DNA of 45,658 nucleotides from Paulinella micropora (GCA_009731375.1 BJOX01000235.1:469388-515045), one strand, 5' to 3'; positions 17,516-28,495 are shown, counted from the stretch's first letter. Notes: a model not told the origin generated them from the letters alone. Program-made: numbers and translations.

Positions 17516-18797
17516 AGCCGTTGCTGGCGGGACTGTGTCAGTGGTCCCTAAGCATCACAGGGTCTGGCTGGGGCTCGTATAGGACGGGCCTACCAGAGTG
17601 CCTGACACGTTTGTCTCACGCCTGTCGGTGACCCGAGAAAGATAGGGAAAGTGTGCCTGATCCGTCCAGCGGCTGCACCCTACACGCGGGCTCGGTCACT
17701 GGCGTCCCTGACTCAACAAGCCCTCACTTCAAAGGCACTGTGCTGGCAGGACAGTGTCGGGATGCACGGCGCTTCCCAGATCGCCGCCGGAATGAGGAAA
17801 CCGGCAAGGGAAGTGCGCGGGGGAACCGGACACTATGATTGTTCCTCAGGCGGACGGCCCACCTAGAGCTAGAAAACCAGCGCCTAATCCGGCCAGCGGC
17901 CACACCAACACAGTCGGGTGCGGTCACTGTCGTCCCTTGCACTTGGCTCTAGACACTTAGACGAGCAGTGCCTGTAGGACAGTGTCAGGCGGTGGACAAG
18001 AGGGAGGGGTGATGTTCTGACTAGAGCTTCCGCTGCCCCGCCTGGTGTGGCATCATCACACGCCCCCCGCCTCCCCATCTTCACTCGCTTCACCCTTTCT
18101 CCCCGCTGCCCAACCTCAATGCGGATTGACGATCCTCACCACAGCAAGCTTCCTCACACAGGTGTACACGATCCTCTAGGCTACCCGTGACAGCAGGGTG
18201 GTCAAGTGAGCCAGGACAGCCAGCGACCGCATAAGTCTTTTACTGTGGCCGCGCGGAGTCCAGGCAGCCTTGTACGCTCTGTTCCAGTCCTGCCTGAGGG
18301 AACACTGTCTTGTCCACCGCCTGACACTGTCCTACAGGCACTGCACGTCTAACTGTCTAGATCCAAGTGCAAGGGACGACAATGACCGCACCCGACTGTG
18401 TTGGTGTGGCCGCTGGCCGGATCAGGCGCTGGTTTTCTAGCTCTAGGTGGGCCGTCCGCCTGAGGAACAATCACAGTGTCCGGTTCCCCCTTGCACTTCC
18501 CTCGCCGGTTTCCTCAATCCGGCGGCGATCTGGGAAGCGCCGTGCATTCCGACACTGTCCTGCCAACACAGTACCTTTGAAGTGAGGGCTTGTTGAGTCA
18601 GGGACGCCAGTGACCGTAGCCCGCGTGTAGGGTGAGGCTGCTGGACGGATCAGGCACACTTTCCCTAACTTTCTCTGGTCACAGACAGGCGTGAGACAAA
18701 CGTGTCAGGCACCGTGACTCTGGTAGGCCCGTCCTATACGAGCCCAGCCAGACCCTGTGAAGCTTAGTGACCACTGACACAGTCCAGCCAGCAACGG
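17516..18797. mobile_element. Fold-back element with ~480-bp inverted arms
   Basis: Left arm 17516 to about 17998 and right arm about 18305-18797 are inverted copies (roughly 90% alike by eye), starting CCGTTGCTGG. The spacer, about 300 bp, is non-coding. Each arm contains sub-repeats: the module starting near 17656 (TGATCCGTCCAGCGGCTGCACC) and the one near 17884 (TAATCCGGCCAGCGGCCACACC) both run on to GGACAGTGTC. GC-rich, unlike its neighbours. Small frames inside are mirror images of one another and I reject them as genes. Long TIRs with sub-repeats fit fold-back or Mutator-like non-autonomous elements. No clear target duplication is seen. Confidence 0.7.
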
Positions 18798-19079
18798 GCT
18801 TTGGTGGTGCCAGGCCTGCCGAGCCAGGGCAGGTAGAGACCGCTATCAGTGTGTGTGGTACGGCCGCTTAACGCGGCCTCAGGCACGCTTTCCTTTCTCC
18901 TCCATTCGCACTGACAAGCGCTCGACCCACGTGTCAGTCACTCCTGCTGGAGTTAATTACTCCATCTCGCGATGGGTCCAAGCTACCCACGCAAGGCTCC
19001 CCGTAGCTGACGGTCTAGACAGACTGGTCCCGCGGGACTTAGCATCGCGAGCGAAACGGAGCAATCAAGCGATGACGTT
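18798..19079. other. GC-rich spacer, partial third sub-repeat
   Basis: About 18840-18900 read on the minus strand resembles the sub-repeat of the fold-back element (a GTGCCTGA...CCAGCGGC-like block). The rest is unassigned and no gene is seen. Confidence 0.4.
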
Positions 19080-19800
19080 GCTTTCAATTTCTGTTTTCGC
19101 ACTTCTGCTATGGCTTCTGATTTCTTCTTTCTGCTTCGCCTTCAGCGTTCCGATGTTCCTCTCAGCCTGTACCTCTGCTTCTGCGCTTGCTTCTACTTTC
19201 TGCTTCTGGCTCTTCTTCGGCTTCCGTTCTGTTTCAGCCTTCTGCTTTGACCCCCGTATCTGCTTTACTTCGTACGCGTCTTCGCTGCTTTCTGCTGGAG
19301 TCTTCGGATGCTGCTTCAGCTTCGTCTAATTATTTTCAGCTTCAGCTTTCAACTTCTATAGCTTCGCGATCAACTGCGTGTTTTCTGCTTGGGTCTCGAT
19401 TCTTTCTACTTTTCTCCTGTTGGAGTTTCAGTTGCTGCATCCCCTACTTCAGCTTCTGTTTTTGATTGGTGCACTCATCTTCGGTTTCCACTTCGTCCCT
19501 CCTCTTCGGTCTCTACTTCAGATTCCGCGTCAGCTTCGTTCTAGCTTTCTCTTTTGCTTTGATTCAGCTTCAGTTTCCCACTTTTGTTTTCTATTTTCTA
19601 CTTCAACTTTCTTCTTCAGTTTTCACCCTTCTGCTAAGGCTTCTGCTTTCATCCTTCGAATTCAGCTTTTTCAGCGTTCTAATTCTTCTCTCAGCCTGTA
19701 TATCTGCTTCTGCGCTGGCTTCTGCTTTCTGTTTCTGTTCTACTTCAGCTTCAGTTCTGCTTCAGCTTTCGGCTTCGATCCCTATTTCTGCTTCGTTTTG
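19080..19800 (-). repeat. Inverted copy of GAAGC-rich array
   Basis: CTTCNGCTTTC variants throughout, the reverse complement of the 12.6-13.5 kb array. The block at about 19355-19378 (TATAGCTTCGCGATCAACTG) is the inverse of 13423-13450. Long frames here are composition artefacts. Confidence 0.65.
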
Positions 19801-19868
19801 TACATACATACATACATACATACATACACATACATACACACATACATACATACATACATACATACACT
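19800..19868. repeat. ACAT tetranucleotide array
   Basis: (ACAT)n with two CACA interruptions. It mirrors the GTAT array that ends the inverted partner at 13520. Confidence 0.9.
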
Positions 19869-19961
19869 ACATATTATATCGCAGGGCTAAGCGTGCCCTA
19901 GCTTGTCCTTGTGGCGCAATGCAAGATACTCCTGGTAAGTCAAGCTGCACGTGGACGACTC

Positions 19962-21478
19962 GTAGCGCGTCATCTCTTTGCTTCCTGAGCCCTGCGTTTC
20001 AGAGCCTCGGCCTCCGCCAGCTTGCCCTGCTGCTCCAGAAACCTGGCCAGGTTATTGACAGAAACCAACGTGGATAGGTGCTATGCCCCGAGCGTCTTCT
20101 CGCACCCTTGCAATTCCCTGCGGTAGAGAGCCTCAGCCTCCGCCAGCTTGCTCCGCTTCTCCAGCAACGCGCCCAGGTTATACATCAAACCCAATGTGTG
20201 CGGGTGCTCGGCCCCGAGCATCTTTTCCGGTCCTTGCAGAGCCCTGCGGTGCAGAGCCTCGGCCTCCGCCAGCTTGCCCTGCTGCTCCGTGTACCTGGCC
20301 AGGTTCTTGACAAAAGCCAACGTGGATAGGTGTTCTGCCCCGAGCGTCTTCTCGCACCCTTACAATTCCCTGCGGTAGAGAGCCTCAGCCTTCCAGCTTG
20401 CTCCGCTTCTCCAGCAACGCGCCCAGGTTGTACACAGAAGTCAACGTGGACGGGTGCTCGGCCCCGAGCGTCTTCTCTGTTGCTTGCAGAGCCCTGCGGT
20501 ACAGAGCCTCAGCCTCCGCCAGCTTGCTCCGCTTCTCCAGCAACGCGCCCAGGTTGTACACCGAAGTCGACGTGGACGGGTGCTCGGCCCAGAGCGTCTT
20601 CTCCTGTCCTTGCAGAGCCCTGCGGTACAGAGGCTCGGCCTCCGCCAGCTTGCCCTGCTGCTCCAGCAACACGCCCAGGATGTTGACCGAAGTCAACGTG
20701 GACGGATGCTCGGCCCCGAGCGTCTTTTCTTTTCCTCGAAGAGCCCTGCTGTACAGAGCCTCGGCCTCCGCCAGCTTGTCCTGCTGCTCCAGCAACTCGC
20801 CCAGGTTGTGGACCGAAGTCAACGTNNNNNNNNNNCCCTGCTGCTCCGTGTACCTGGCCAGGTTCTTGACCGAATTCAACGTGGACGGGTGCTCGGGCCC
20901 GAGCGTCTTCTCTGTTGCTTGCAGAGCCCTGCGGTACAGAGCCTCAGCCTCCGCCAGCTTGCTCCGCTTCTCCAGCAACGCGCCCAGGTTGTACACCGAA
21001 GTCGACGTGGACGGGTGCTCGGCCCAGAGCGTCTTCTCCTGTCCTTGCAGAGCCCTGCGGTACAGAGGCTCGGCCTCCGCCAGCTTGCCCTGCTGCTCCA
21101 GCAACACGCCCAGGATGTTGACCGAAGTCAACGTGGACGGATGCTCGGCCCCGAGCGTCTTTTCTTTTCCTCGAAGAGCCCTGCTGTACAGAGCCTCGGC
21201 CTCCGCCAGCTTGTCCTGCTGCTCCAGCAACTCGCCCAGGTTGTGGACCGAAGTCAACGTGTGCGGGTGCTCGGCCCCGAGCGTCTCCTCCTGTCCTTGC
21301 AGAGCCCTGCGGTACAGAGGCTCGGCCTCCGCCAGCTTGCACTGCCCAGACAGCAAGCCGGCCAGGTTGTTGACCGAAGTCAACGTGGACGGGTGCTCGG
21401 CCCCGAGCGTCTTCTCCGCTTCCAAAGCATGCCGAAGAAACTCCTCCGCTCCCGCTTTTCTAGGTTTCCCGTGTTATG
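19962..21478 (-). pseudogene. Kinesin-light-chain-type TPR protein, decayed
   Basis: On the minus strand the sequence encodes 42-residue TPR units of the type GAEHPSTLTSVNNLA...KLAEAEALYRRALQGQEKTL, about ten of them. Such repeats usually mediate protein-protein contacts. The best frame runs from about 21478 to 20385, broken by the N gap at 20826-20835. At about 20390 two bases are missing relative to sister repeats (CCTTCCAGC for CCTCCGCCAGC), shifting the frame. Further on, a CAA codon has become TAA (about 20365) and a GAG codon TAG (about 20077). The repeats then continue to a TGA near 19965. The 5' end near 21478 follows TTTTTTTTCGCAG, a plausible splice acceptor, but an in-frame TAA follows it closely. 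About 345 bp is identical on both sides of the gap, so copy number is unreliable. Confidence 0.7.
20480..21256. repeat. ~345-bp direct duplication around gap
   Basis: 20480-20825 and 20911-21256 are essentially identical. The N gap lies between them. Either a true recent duplication of TPR repeats or an unmerged assembly overlap; identity this high within an otherwise diverged TPR array favours the second. Confidence 0.7.
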
Positions 21479-21529
21479 CTGCGAAAAAAAATGATGCAAG
21501 TTACCTCTTCATGCGGATGATAGCTGATG

Positions 21530-22300
21530 AAATCGAGCGCAAGAAAGGAAGGAGGAAGGTGGAAAGAGGAAGGAGGAAGAAGGGACGGGGAAGGAGGGAA
21601 AGAAGAAAGGAAGGGACGGGGAAGGAAGGAAAGAAGGAAGGAAGGAAGGAGGGAAGGAAGGAAGAAAGGAAGGAAGGAAGGACAAGAAGGAGGAAGGACG
21701 AAGGACGACGGAGGAAGGAGGAAGCAGGAAGCAAGAAGCAGGAAGCAAGAAGCAGGAAGCAAGAAGCAGGAAGCAGGAGGGCACAATGCACGGTGGCAGC
21801 AGCAAGAACGAAAATTTTGTGTAACACTGTTTGACAAAGCAATCTCTGTGTGCATCATATATATAAACATACAGTCCTTCAGACGGGGGATTCTTTTGTA
21901 TCTTGACGCATTTTCTTTTATGTGTTTTACTTGTGTGTAAGGTGTATTGATTAGAGGTGACACGCTGTTAAGAAAGGTGCTAAAAAAGAGTTCTAAAATC
22001 ACGGAGGAGGAAGCAGGAAGCAGGAAGCAAGAAGCAAGCGAAGCAGAAACCGGAAGCAGGAAGCAGGAAGCAGGAAGCAGGAAGCAGACGCAATGCACCG
22101 CAGCAGCAGCAAGAACGAAAATTTTGTGTAACACTCCTTGACAAAGCAATCTCTGTATGCATCATACATATATATAAACATACAGCCCCTTCACAGACTG
22201 GGGATTCTTTTGTATATTTGACGCATGTTCTTTGCTGTGTTTTGTGTCTTTGTGGTGTACAAGGTGTGTTGATTTGAGTGCTAAAAAAGTGCTAAAAATC
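21530..22300. repeat. GGAAG purine tract and ~300-bp tandem duplication
   Basis: Purine-only stretch 21537-21780 made of GGAAG and GGAAGCA units. The following block (AGCAGCAAGAACGAAAATTTTGTGTAACAC...) at about 21795-21950 is repeated at about 22100-22270, again preceded by GGAAGCA units. So it is a two-copy tandem repeat. No gene is supported; frames on both strands are repeat composition. Confidence 0.75.
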
Positions 22301-22725
22301 GGAACAGACTTCGGACCGCTAACCAGAAATAAAGGTTAAATTTCCATATATAAATAAAATAGGAAGTCCTGCGAAAGTTTATTGTGCTAACAACAAACTG
22401 CTAAGAGTACTGCTAATAAAGTCACACCTTTATCAGTGCGGTTGCAAAACACAAGATGCACAGCTTGTCAGTTTCATTTTCCACTTTCCATCGAACAGCG
22501 AAGGCAGAGTCGCAGAAGCAGGTTCTAGAGGAAGAGTCCGACCGAAGGAAGGTTTTCCTCTTAATCCTCTTAAACTACTAGGCTAGGCTAGGAAGGGTAA
22601 CTGTTTTTTCTTATTCAGCCAACGGGAAAAACGATAAAAATAACCCGATAATGATGCAGTGTTTGCAATCATAACCGCGTTAAATTTATGTTTTAACCCG
22701 AATTACAGTCAACATAAGAGTAGAG

Positions 22726-22728
<3 letters not shown>
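22301..22728. other. No recognisable gene
   Basis: Mixed AT-rich sequence with a T-rich stretch near 22605. No protein-like frame, repeat or RNA gene is seen. Confidence 0.4.
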
Positions 22729-22771
<43 letters not shown>

Positions 22772-23071
22772 GGCCTAGGCCTTCGGTTTAATGAAGTTAA
22801 CAATTTAACCTCTGATCTATCCATACAAATCGTTAGCTCAAGAGCTATTGATTTAACTAGATGGTGACCTACGTCTCAAGTTATTAAAGGTAATGAGAAA
22901 TTATCAAAATATTAAAGTATTAAAATAAAATGACTTAGATTAAAAATATTAAAATAAAATAAAAATAATAATAATAATAATAATATAATAATAATAAAAT
23001 AGTAATAACAATAATAATAAATATATATGGAATTAACAAATATATATATATATGTATATATATATTAATAT

Positions 23072-23105
<34 letters not shown>

Positions 23106-23120
23106 TAGATCAATCTGTTA

Positions 23121-23130
<10 letters not shown>
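22729..23130 (-). mobile_element. LINE 5'-end fragment with (TAC)n array
   Basis: Minus strand reads AT-rich 5' sequence, then an ATG near 22829 starting the LINE ORF1 (MDRSEVKLLTSLNRRPRP-like), then the palindrome AGGCCTAGGCCT and a (GTA)n array to 22729. The block 22771-23110 is almost identical to 24285-24640. AT dinucleotide runs fill 23037-23105. Confidence 0.65.
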
Positions 23131-23149
<19 letters not shown>

Positions 23150-23152
<3 letters not shown>

Positions 23153-23830
23153 ATAGCTACTAGTAGTACTAGTAGTTAAATCAACAGCTCTTGAGCTAAC
23201 GATTTGTATGGATGACCAGAGGTTACAAGTAACTTCATTTAATCGAAGGCCTAGGCCTAGTAGTAGTAGAAGTAGTAGTAGAAGTAGTAGTAGTAGTAGC
23301 AGTAGTAGTAGTAGTAGTAGTAGTAAAAATTTCGTCCGGTACGATAAATCTTCGCATCCCCAGCACAAGCAAATCTCGCAAATCACGCCACGCTTGCAGA
23401 ATTACACGGGTAAAGATTACCACATCATGTGTAAAGAGAGCTTGTCACCTGAAACACGCAAACTCCTTGACCACACAAAGCAACTCATGAAGGACTACCC
23501 AAATTTCGTGGCAGCAGTGTGGACCACAGATGGTGAGATATATCTACGCCCACGAGAGAGTGAGAACAGATTTAAGATCCAACGCTTGACTCATATTCGA
23601 TACTTGAAGAACCACTTCAAGAACTGTGAGTCAGACCACTCATCTGCCTCCCCAAGGACCAACAGGTCAGGAAATACAACCATGTCTAGTTCCAGTTCGA
23701 CGTTCCCTGCCAGTGAGGCACCGCAGTAAGCCATGAGCTCCTTATTACAGCCCAACCCCCTACCCCTGGAACACCTACCAGAACAGACTCAACCCAATTG
23801 CAACAATGCACCACACCCACCAGCACAAAT
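23150..23830 (+). mobile_element. LINE 5' fragment, ORF1 and start of ORF2
   Basis: The ORF1 frame runs 23208-23729. It begins MDDQRLQVTSFNRRPRP, then a poly-Ser/Arg run encoded by the (AGT)n array, then a region typical of ORF1 C-termini in CR1/Jockey-like LINEs (ESLSPETRKLLDHTKQLMK, WTTDGEIYLRPRE). Stop TAA is followed three bases later by ATG of ORF2, which runs into the N gap at 23831. The same protein is found, damaged, at 30.0-30.8 kb on the minus strand. ORF1 proteins bind element RNA. The N-terminal ORF1 part present in the long copy (around 30550-30720) is absent here, so this copy is internally rearranged. Confidence 0.7.
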
Positions 23831-23959
23831 NNNNNNNNNNTAATATATGTGGAATTAACAAATATATATATATATGTATTCATATATTATATACATATAT
23901 ATATATATTAGATTAATCTTTTATGAAGTCAAAGTAAAGTTCTAGTTCAGTGAGGAACG

Positions 23960-23967
23960 AGAAAAAG

Positions 23968-24021
<54 letters not shown>
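23960..24021 (+). repeat. Poly(A) run before gap
   Basis: Over 50 A residues after GAGGAACGAGAAAAAG. The same leading sequence (TGAAGTCAAAGTAAAGTTC) precedes A runs at 24690 and possibly 25811-25860, all at gap edges. It may be a retroposon tail or a microsatellite on which assembly broke. Confidence 0.6.
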
Positions 24022-24099
24022 NNNNNNNNNNTAATAATATAATATAATATAATATATATATGTATACATATGTTGAAAGAGTTATATTCTCACTCAGTA

Positions 24100-24100
24100 C

Positions 24101-24149
<49 letters not shown>

Positions 24150-24587
24150 ATATATATATGTTGAAAGTGTTATATTCCCACTCAGTACTATATATAACGG
24201 TGGCACTCGCAAAAGCTGGTAGACACGAGGTGACTGCCCAAGGGGGTTTGGCCAACCACACTCCGGCTTACTACTACTACTACTACTAGGCCTAGGCCTT
24301 CGGTTTAATGAAGTTAACAATTTAACCTCTGGTCTATCCATACAAATCGTTAGCTCAAGAGCTATTGATTTAACTAGATGGTGACCTACGTCTCAAGTTA
24401 TTAAAGGTAATGAGAAATTATCAAAATATTAAAGTATTAAAATAAAATGACTTAGATTAAAAATATTAAAATAAAATAAAATAATAATAATAATAATAAT
24501 ATAATAATAATAAAATAGTAATAACAATAATAATAAATATATATGGAATTAACAAATATATATATATATGTATATATATATTAATAT

Positions 24588-24639
<52 letters not shown>

Positions 24640-24660
24640 TTAATCTTTTATGAAGTCAAA
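24100..24660 (-). mobile_element. Short LINE derivative: ORF1 start fused to 3' UTR
   Basis: On the minus strand 24341 starts the LINE ORF1 (MDRPEVKLLTSLNRRPRP), then six AGT codons, then directly the LINE 3' UTR block (GCCGGAGTGTGGTT...CCACCGTTATATATA) that follows ORF2 of the long copy at 26.9-27.0 kb. Thus the whole coding region is missing and the two ends are joined at the microsatellite. 24285-24640 duplicates 22771-23110. Confidence 0.65.
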
Positions 24661-24715
24661 GTAAAGTTCTAGTTCAGTGAGGAACGAGAAAAAAAAAANN
24701 NNNNNNNNNNGAGAA

Positions 24716-24716
<1 letters not shown>

Positions 24717-24763
<47 letters not shown>

Positions 24764-24852
24764 GCTACTACTACTACTACTACTTACTACTTACTGCTTA
24801 CTACTTATACTACTTATACTACTTATACTACTTATACTACTTATACTACTTA

Positions 24853-24884
<32 letters not shown>

Positions 24885-24906
24885 GTACTACTACTACTAC
24901 TACTAG

Positions 24907-24981
<75 letters not shown>

Positions 24982-24987
24982 TACTAC
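24717..24987. repeat. (TAC)n array with TTATAC units
   Basis: (TAC)n interrupted by TACTTACTACTTACTGCT and six or seven CTTATACTA units. The same order of interruptions occurs at 26097-26465, so the two arrays are related copies. Confidence 0.85.
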
Positions 24988-25810
24988 NNNNNNNNNNNNN
25001 NNNNNNNNNNNNNNNNNNNNNNNNNNNNNNNNNNNNNNNNNNNNNNNNNNNNNNNNNNNNNNNNNNNNNNNNNNNNNNNNNNNNNNNNNNNNNNNNNNNN
25101 NNNNNNNNNNNNNNNNNNNNNNNNNNNNNNNNNNNNNNNNNNNNNNNNNNNNNNNNNNNNNNNNNNNNNNNNNNNNNNNNNNNNNNNNNNNNNNNNNNNN
25201 NNNNNNNNNNNNNNNNNNNNNNNNNNNNNNNNNNNNNNNNNNNNNNNNNNNNNNNNNNNNNNNNNNNNNNNNNNNNNNNNNNNNNNNNNNNNNNNNNNNN
25301 NNNNNNNNNNNNNNNNNNNNNNNNNNNNNNNNNNNNNNNNNNNNNNNNNNNNNNNNNNNNNNNNNNNNNNNNNNNNNNNNNNNNNNNNNNNNNNNNNNNN
25401 NNNNNNNNNNNNNNNNNNNNNNNNNNNNNNNNNNNNNNNNNNNNNNNNNNNNNNNNNNNNNNNNNNNNNNNNNNNNNNNNNNNNNNNNNNNNNNNNNNNN
25501 NNNNNNNNNNNNNNNNNNNNNNNNNNNNNNNNNNNNNNNNNNNNNNNNNNNNNNNNNNNNNNNNNNNNNNNNNNNNNNNNNNNNNNNNNNNNNNNNNNNN
25601 NNNNNNNNNNNNNNNNNNNNNNNNNNNNNNNNNNNNNNNNNNNNNNNNNNNNNNNNNNNNNNNNNNNNNNNNNNNNNNNNNNNNNNNNNNNNNNNNNNNN
25701 NNNNNNNNNNNNNNNNNNNNNNNNNNNNNNNNNNNNNNNNNNNNNNNNNNNNNNNNNNNNNNNNNNNNNNNNNNNNNNNNNNNNNNNNNNNNNNNNNNNN
25801 NNNNNNNNNN
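24988..25810. other. Assembly gap, 823 N
   Basis: Unknown sequence bounded by a (TAC)n array and a poly(A) run. Frames drawn through it are meaningless. Confidence 0.95.
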
Positions 25811-25861
<51 letters not shown>

Positions 25862-26096
25862 GGAAATATATATAATAATATAATATAATATAATATAATA
25901 TATATATGTATATATATGTTGAAAGAGTTATATTCTCACTCAGTACTATATATATATGTGTATATATATATTTATATATATATATGTTGAAAGTGTTATA
26001 TTCTCACTCAGTACTATATATAACGGTGGCACTCGCAAAAGCTGGTAGACACGAGGTGACTGCCCAAGGGGGTTTGGCCAACCACACTCCGGCTTG

Positions 26097-26159
<63 letters not shown>

Positions 26160-26430
26160 ACTACTTACTGCTTACTACTTATACTACTTATACTACTTAT
26201 ACTACTTATACTACTTATACTACTTATACTACTTATACTACATATACTACTTATACTACATATACTACTTATACTACATATACTACTTATACTACTACTA
26301 CTACTTATACTACTTATACTACTACTACTACTACTACTACTACTCTTACTACTACTCTTACTACTACTCTTACTACTACTCTTACTACTACTCTTACTAC
26401 TACTCTTACTACTACTCTTACTACTACTCT

Positions 26431-26465
<35 letters not shown>

Positions 26466-26600
26466 GGCCTAGGCCTTCGATTTAATGAAGTTAATTTAAC
26501 TTAACTTCTGGTCATCCATACAAATCGTTAGCTACTCTCAAGAGCTATTGATTTAACTAGATGGTGACCTACTTCTCAAATTATTAATAGTAATGAAAAA
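25811..26600 (-). mobile_element. Short LINE derivative with long (GTA)n bridge
   Basis: Same design as 24100-24660. Minus strand: 5' sequence, ORF1 start near 26510, AGGCCTAGGCCT, a 370-base (GTA)n array with CTTATACTA and CTCTTACTA variants (26097-26465), then the 3' UTR block (25985-26096) and AT-rich tail. Plus-strand frames reading poly-Tyr or poly-Leu here are repeat artefacts. Confidence 0.65.
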
Positions 26601-26809
26601 TAAATTATTAAAAATATTAAAAATATTAAAATAGAATAAAATACAAATAGATTGAGTATTAAAATAAAATAAGATAGAGTAAAATAAAAATGAAGGAGAA
26701 AATAAAGTAAAAGTGAAATAACATAAAGGTAATATTATATATATTACATATACATATAATAAATATATAAATTATATATTGTATATATGTATATATGTAT
26801 ATATAGATG

Positions 26810-26862
<53 letters not shown>

Positions 26863-26870
26863 ATATATAC
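26601..26870. repeat. AT-rich block with (AT)n run
   Basis: AAAATAAAAT-type sequence followed by TA dinucleotides and TATATG variants up to about 26870. It forms the downstream tail of the LINE on the minus strand. No gene. Confidence 0.6.
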
Positions 26871-27072
26871 GTTGAGGGTATTAAGTCCTAGTCAGTTGTA
26901 TATATAACGGTGGCGCTCACAAAAGCTGGAAGACACAAGGTGACTCCCCTTTTTAAGGGGGTTTGGTTAACCACACTCCGGCTTAGGATGTGATCAACGC
27001 TTAACTTGTCCCACACTCAGGTATCATCTGATGATAAGGTGTCCAACGCCCTCTTTAGGCCCGTAGGCAGTG

Positions 27073-28495
27073 TCATGATTGCTGCAGCTGCAAGAGATAC
27101 GCCTTGAGTTCATTTTTGAATTCAGCTTTGTAGGAGATGTCTCTCAGATGTTCTGGTAGCTTATCGCATTGTGCTTGTGCAGCTCTACTGTACTGACCAG
27201 TCTTAGAGTCGTTGTACATGTGTTTCCTTGATGATCGCCTAGTGTTGTAGTTATGAACAGCTGTAATTGGTCGGATATTGTTGTAGTGGAGGGGTAGGAA
27301 AACCTTGAAGGCTGGGTAAATAAGGGAGTGTGCATCCATGCATACGCTATATTTATACACGTTAAGTAGGCGTAGTTTGGCAAAAAGTGGTTTGGTAGGA
27401 GTTCTCCATGATTTGAGGCAGATCAGACGGACTATGCGTTTTTGGATGATAATAAGTGGATGTATAATGATATAGAGATACCATACATAAGTAGGGGGTA
27501 TACATGTGCATAGTAGAGTTGGAGGAGGATATGGGTGGGAAGTATTCTGTTCACATAGCGAAACATTTGGACAAATGGTTGAAGCGGACCACAATAGATT
27601 GTATATGTTTACGGAAGGACAGGTTGCTTTGGATGACTGTACCCAATACTTTTACCTTTCGTTCTTGTTGGAGCTTCTTGCCGTCGATAGTCAAGTCGAG
27701 CTGCACCTTCTGTTCATGTTTGTGGAAGATGGTGTGTCGGTGGTTTTAGTGGGGTTAGGTACTAGGTTATGTCTGTGGAAGTAACGAACTAGGTTAGTTG
27801 TATCAGTTTGTGCTTGTTCTTGGAGTTGCTCTTTATTTCTATCAGCAATGATGAGTGTGGTGTCATCTGCATATGCAAACACTTTCCCGTGTGTTAGTGA
27901 GAGTATAATATCGTTGATGTATAGAATGAAGAGCGTTGTTGAGAGTGTGCTACCTTGCGGGATCCCATGTGTGATCTTGCGTGGGTAGGAACGAGCATAT
28001 TGGGTAAATACGGTTTGGTATCGTTTTGTGAGGTATGATTTGAAAAAGGCAGTGTGGTTATCGCTAAAATTTATATTATTTCGTAGTTTATGGATGAGTG
28101 TTTCATGATCGATGGTGTCATAAGCTTTCGATAGGTCGATAAATAAAGCAAGTACATACCGTCCTGGGCCTTCGAGGTTTTTGGATGTGGTTTAGGATGG
28201 TTTGTGTGGTGATTGTTGTGTTCGAATGTGGTCGGAAAGCATATTGAGTTCGGGAGAGGATGTCGTACCTGGTAAGGTGGGTCATCAGTTGCTTGTTGAG
28301 TATAGTGTCAAAGACCTTAGCGATGATCGGCAGTAGCGAGATAGGTCTGTAGTTCTCAGGCAGCGTTCTATCTTTAGCTTTATATATTTCAATAACTTTA
28401 GTTATTTTTAGTGCATCTGGGTATTGGTTATGTTCTATAGCTTTATTAAAGAGCTTGGTTAATATCGGGGCAATGTATTCTGTAAGGTCTTGCAT
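27073..28495 (-). pseudogene. LINE ORF2, reverse transcriptase and C-terminal part
   Basis: Fragments in several frames. 28495-28118 carries the RT fingers (LPENYRPISLLPIIAKVFD). About 27985-27880 has GIPQGSTLS and YINDI, and 27882-27691 carries the FAYADDT catalytic motif. 27594-27073 has the C-terminal domain (NTRRSSRKH, LPEHLRDISYKAEFKNELK) ending at TGA near 27075. A shift near 28150 and others separate these pieces, so the copy is dead. An intact ORF2 would prime reverse transcription at nicked chromosomal DNA. Confidence 0.75.

Noticed and set aside
17651-18659. Paired small frames in the fold-back element
   Set aside because: Mirror-image frames in the two inverted arms; explained by the inverted repeat.
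20398-21834. Long plus-strand frames opposite the TPR repeats
   Set aside because: The minus strand has a clear TPR pattern; the plus-strand frames are regular shadows of the 126-base repeat.
24677-25888. 403-residue plus-strand frame of poly-Thr
   Set aside because: It is a (TAC)n/(ACT)n array running through an 823-base N gap into poly(A); no protein content.
25906-26504. Plus-strand poly-Tyr and poly-Leu frames
   Set aside because: Translation of (TAC)n microsatellite and AT repeats only.
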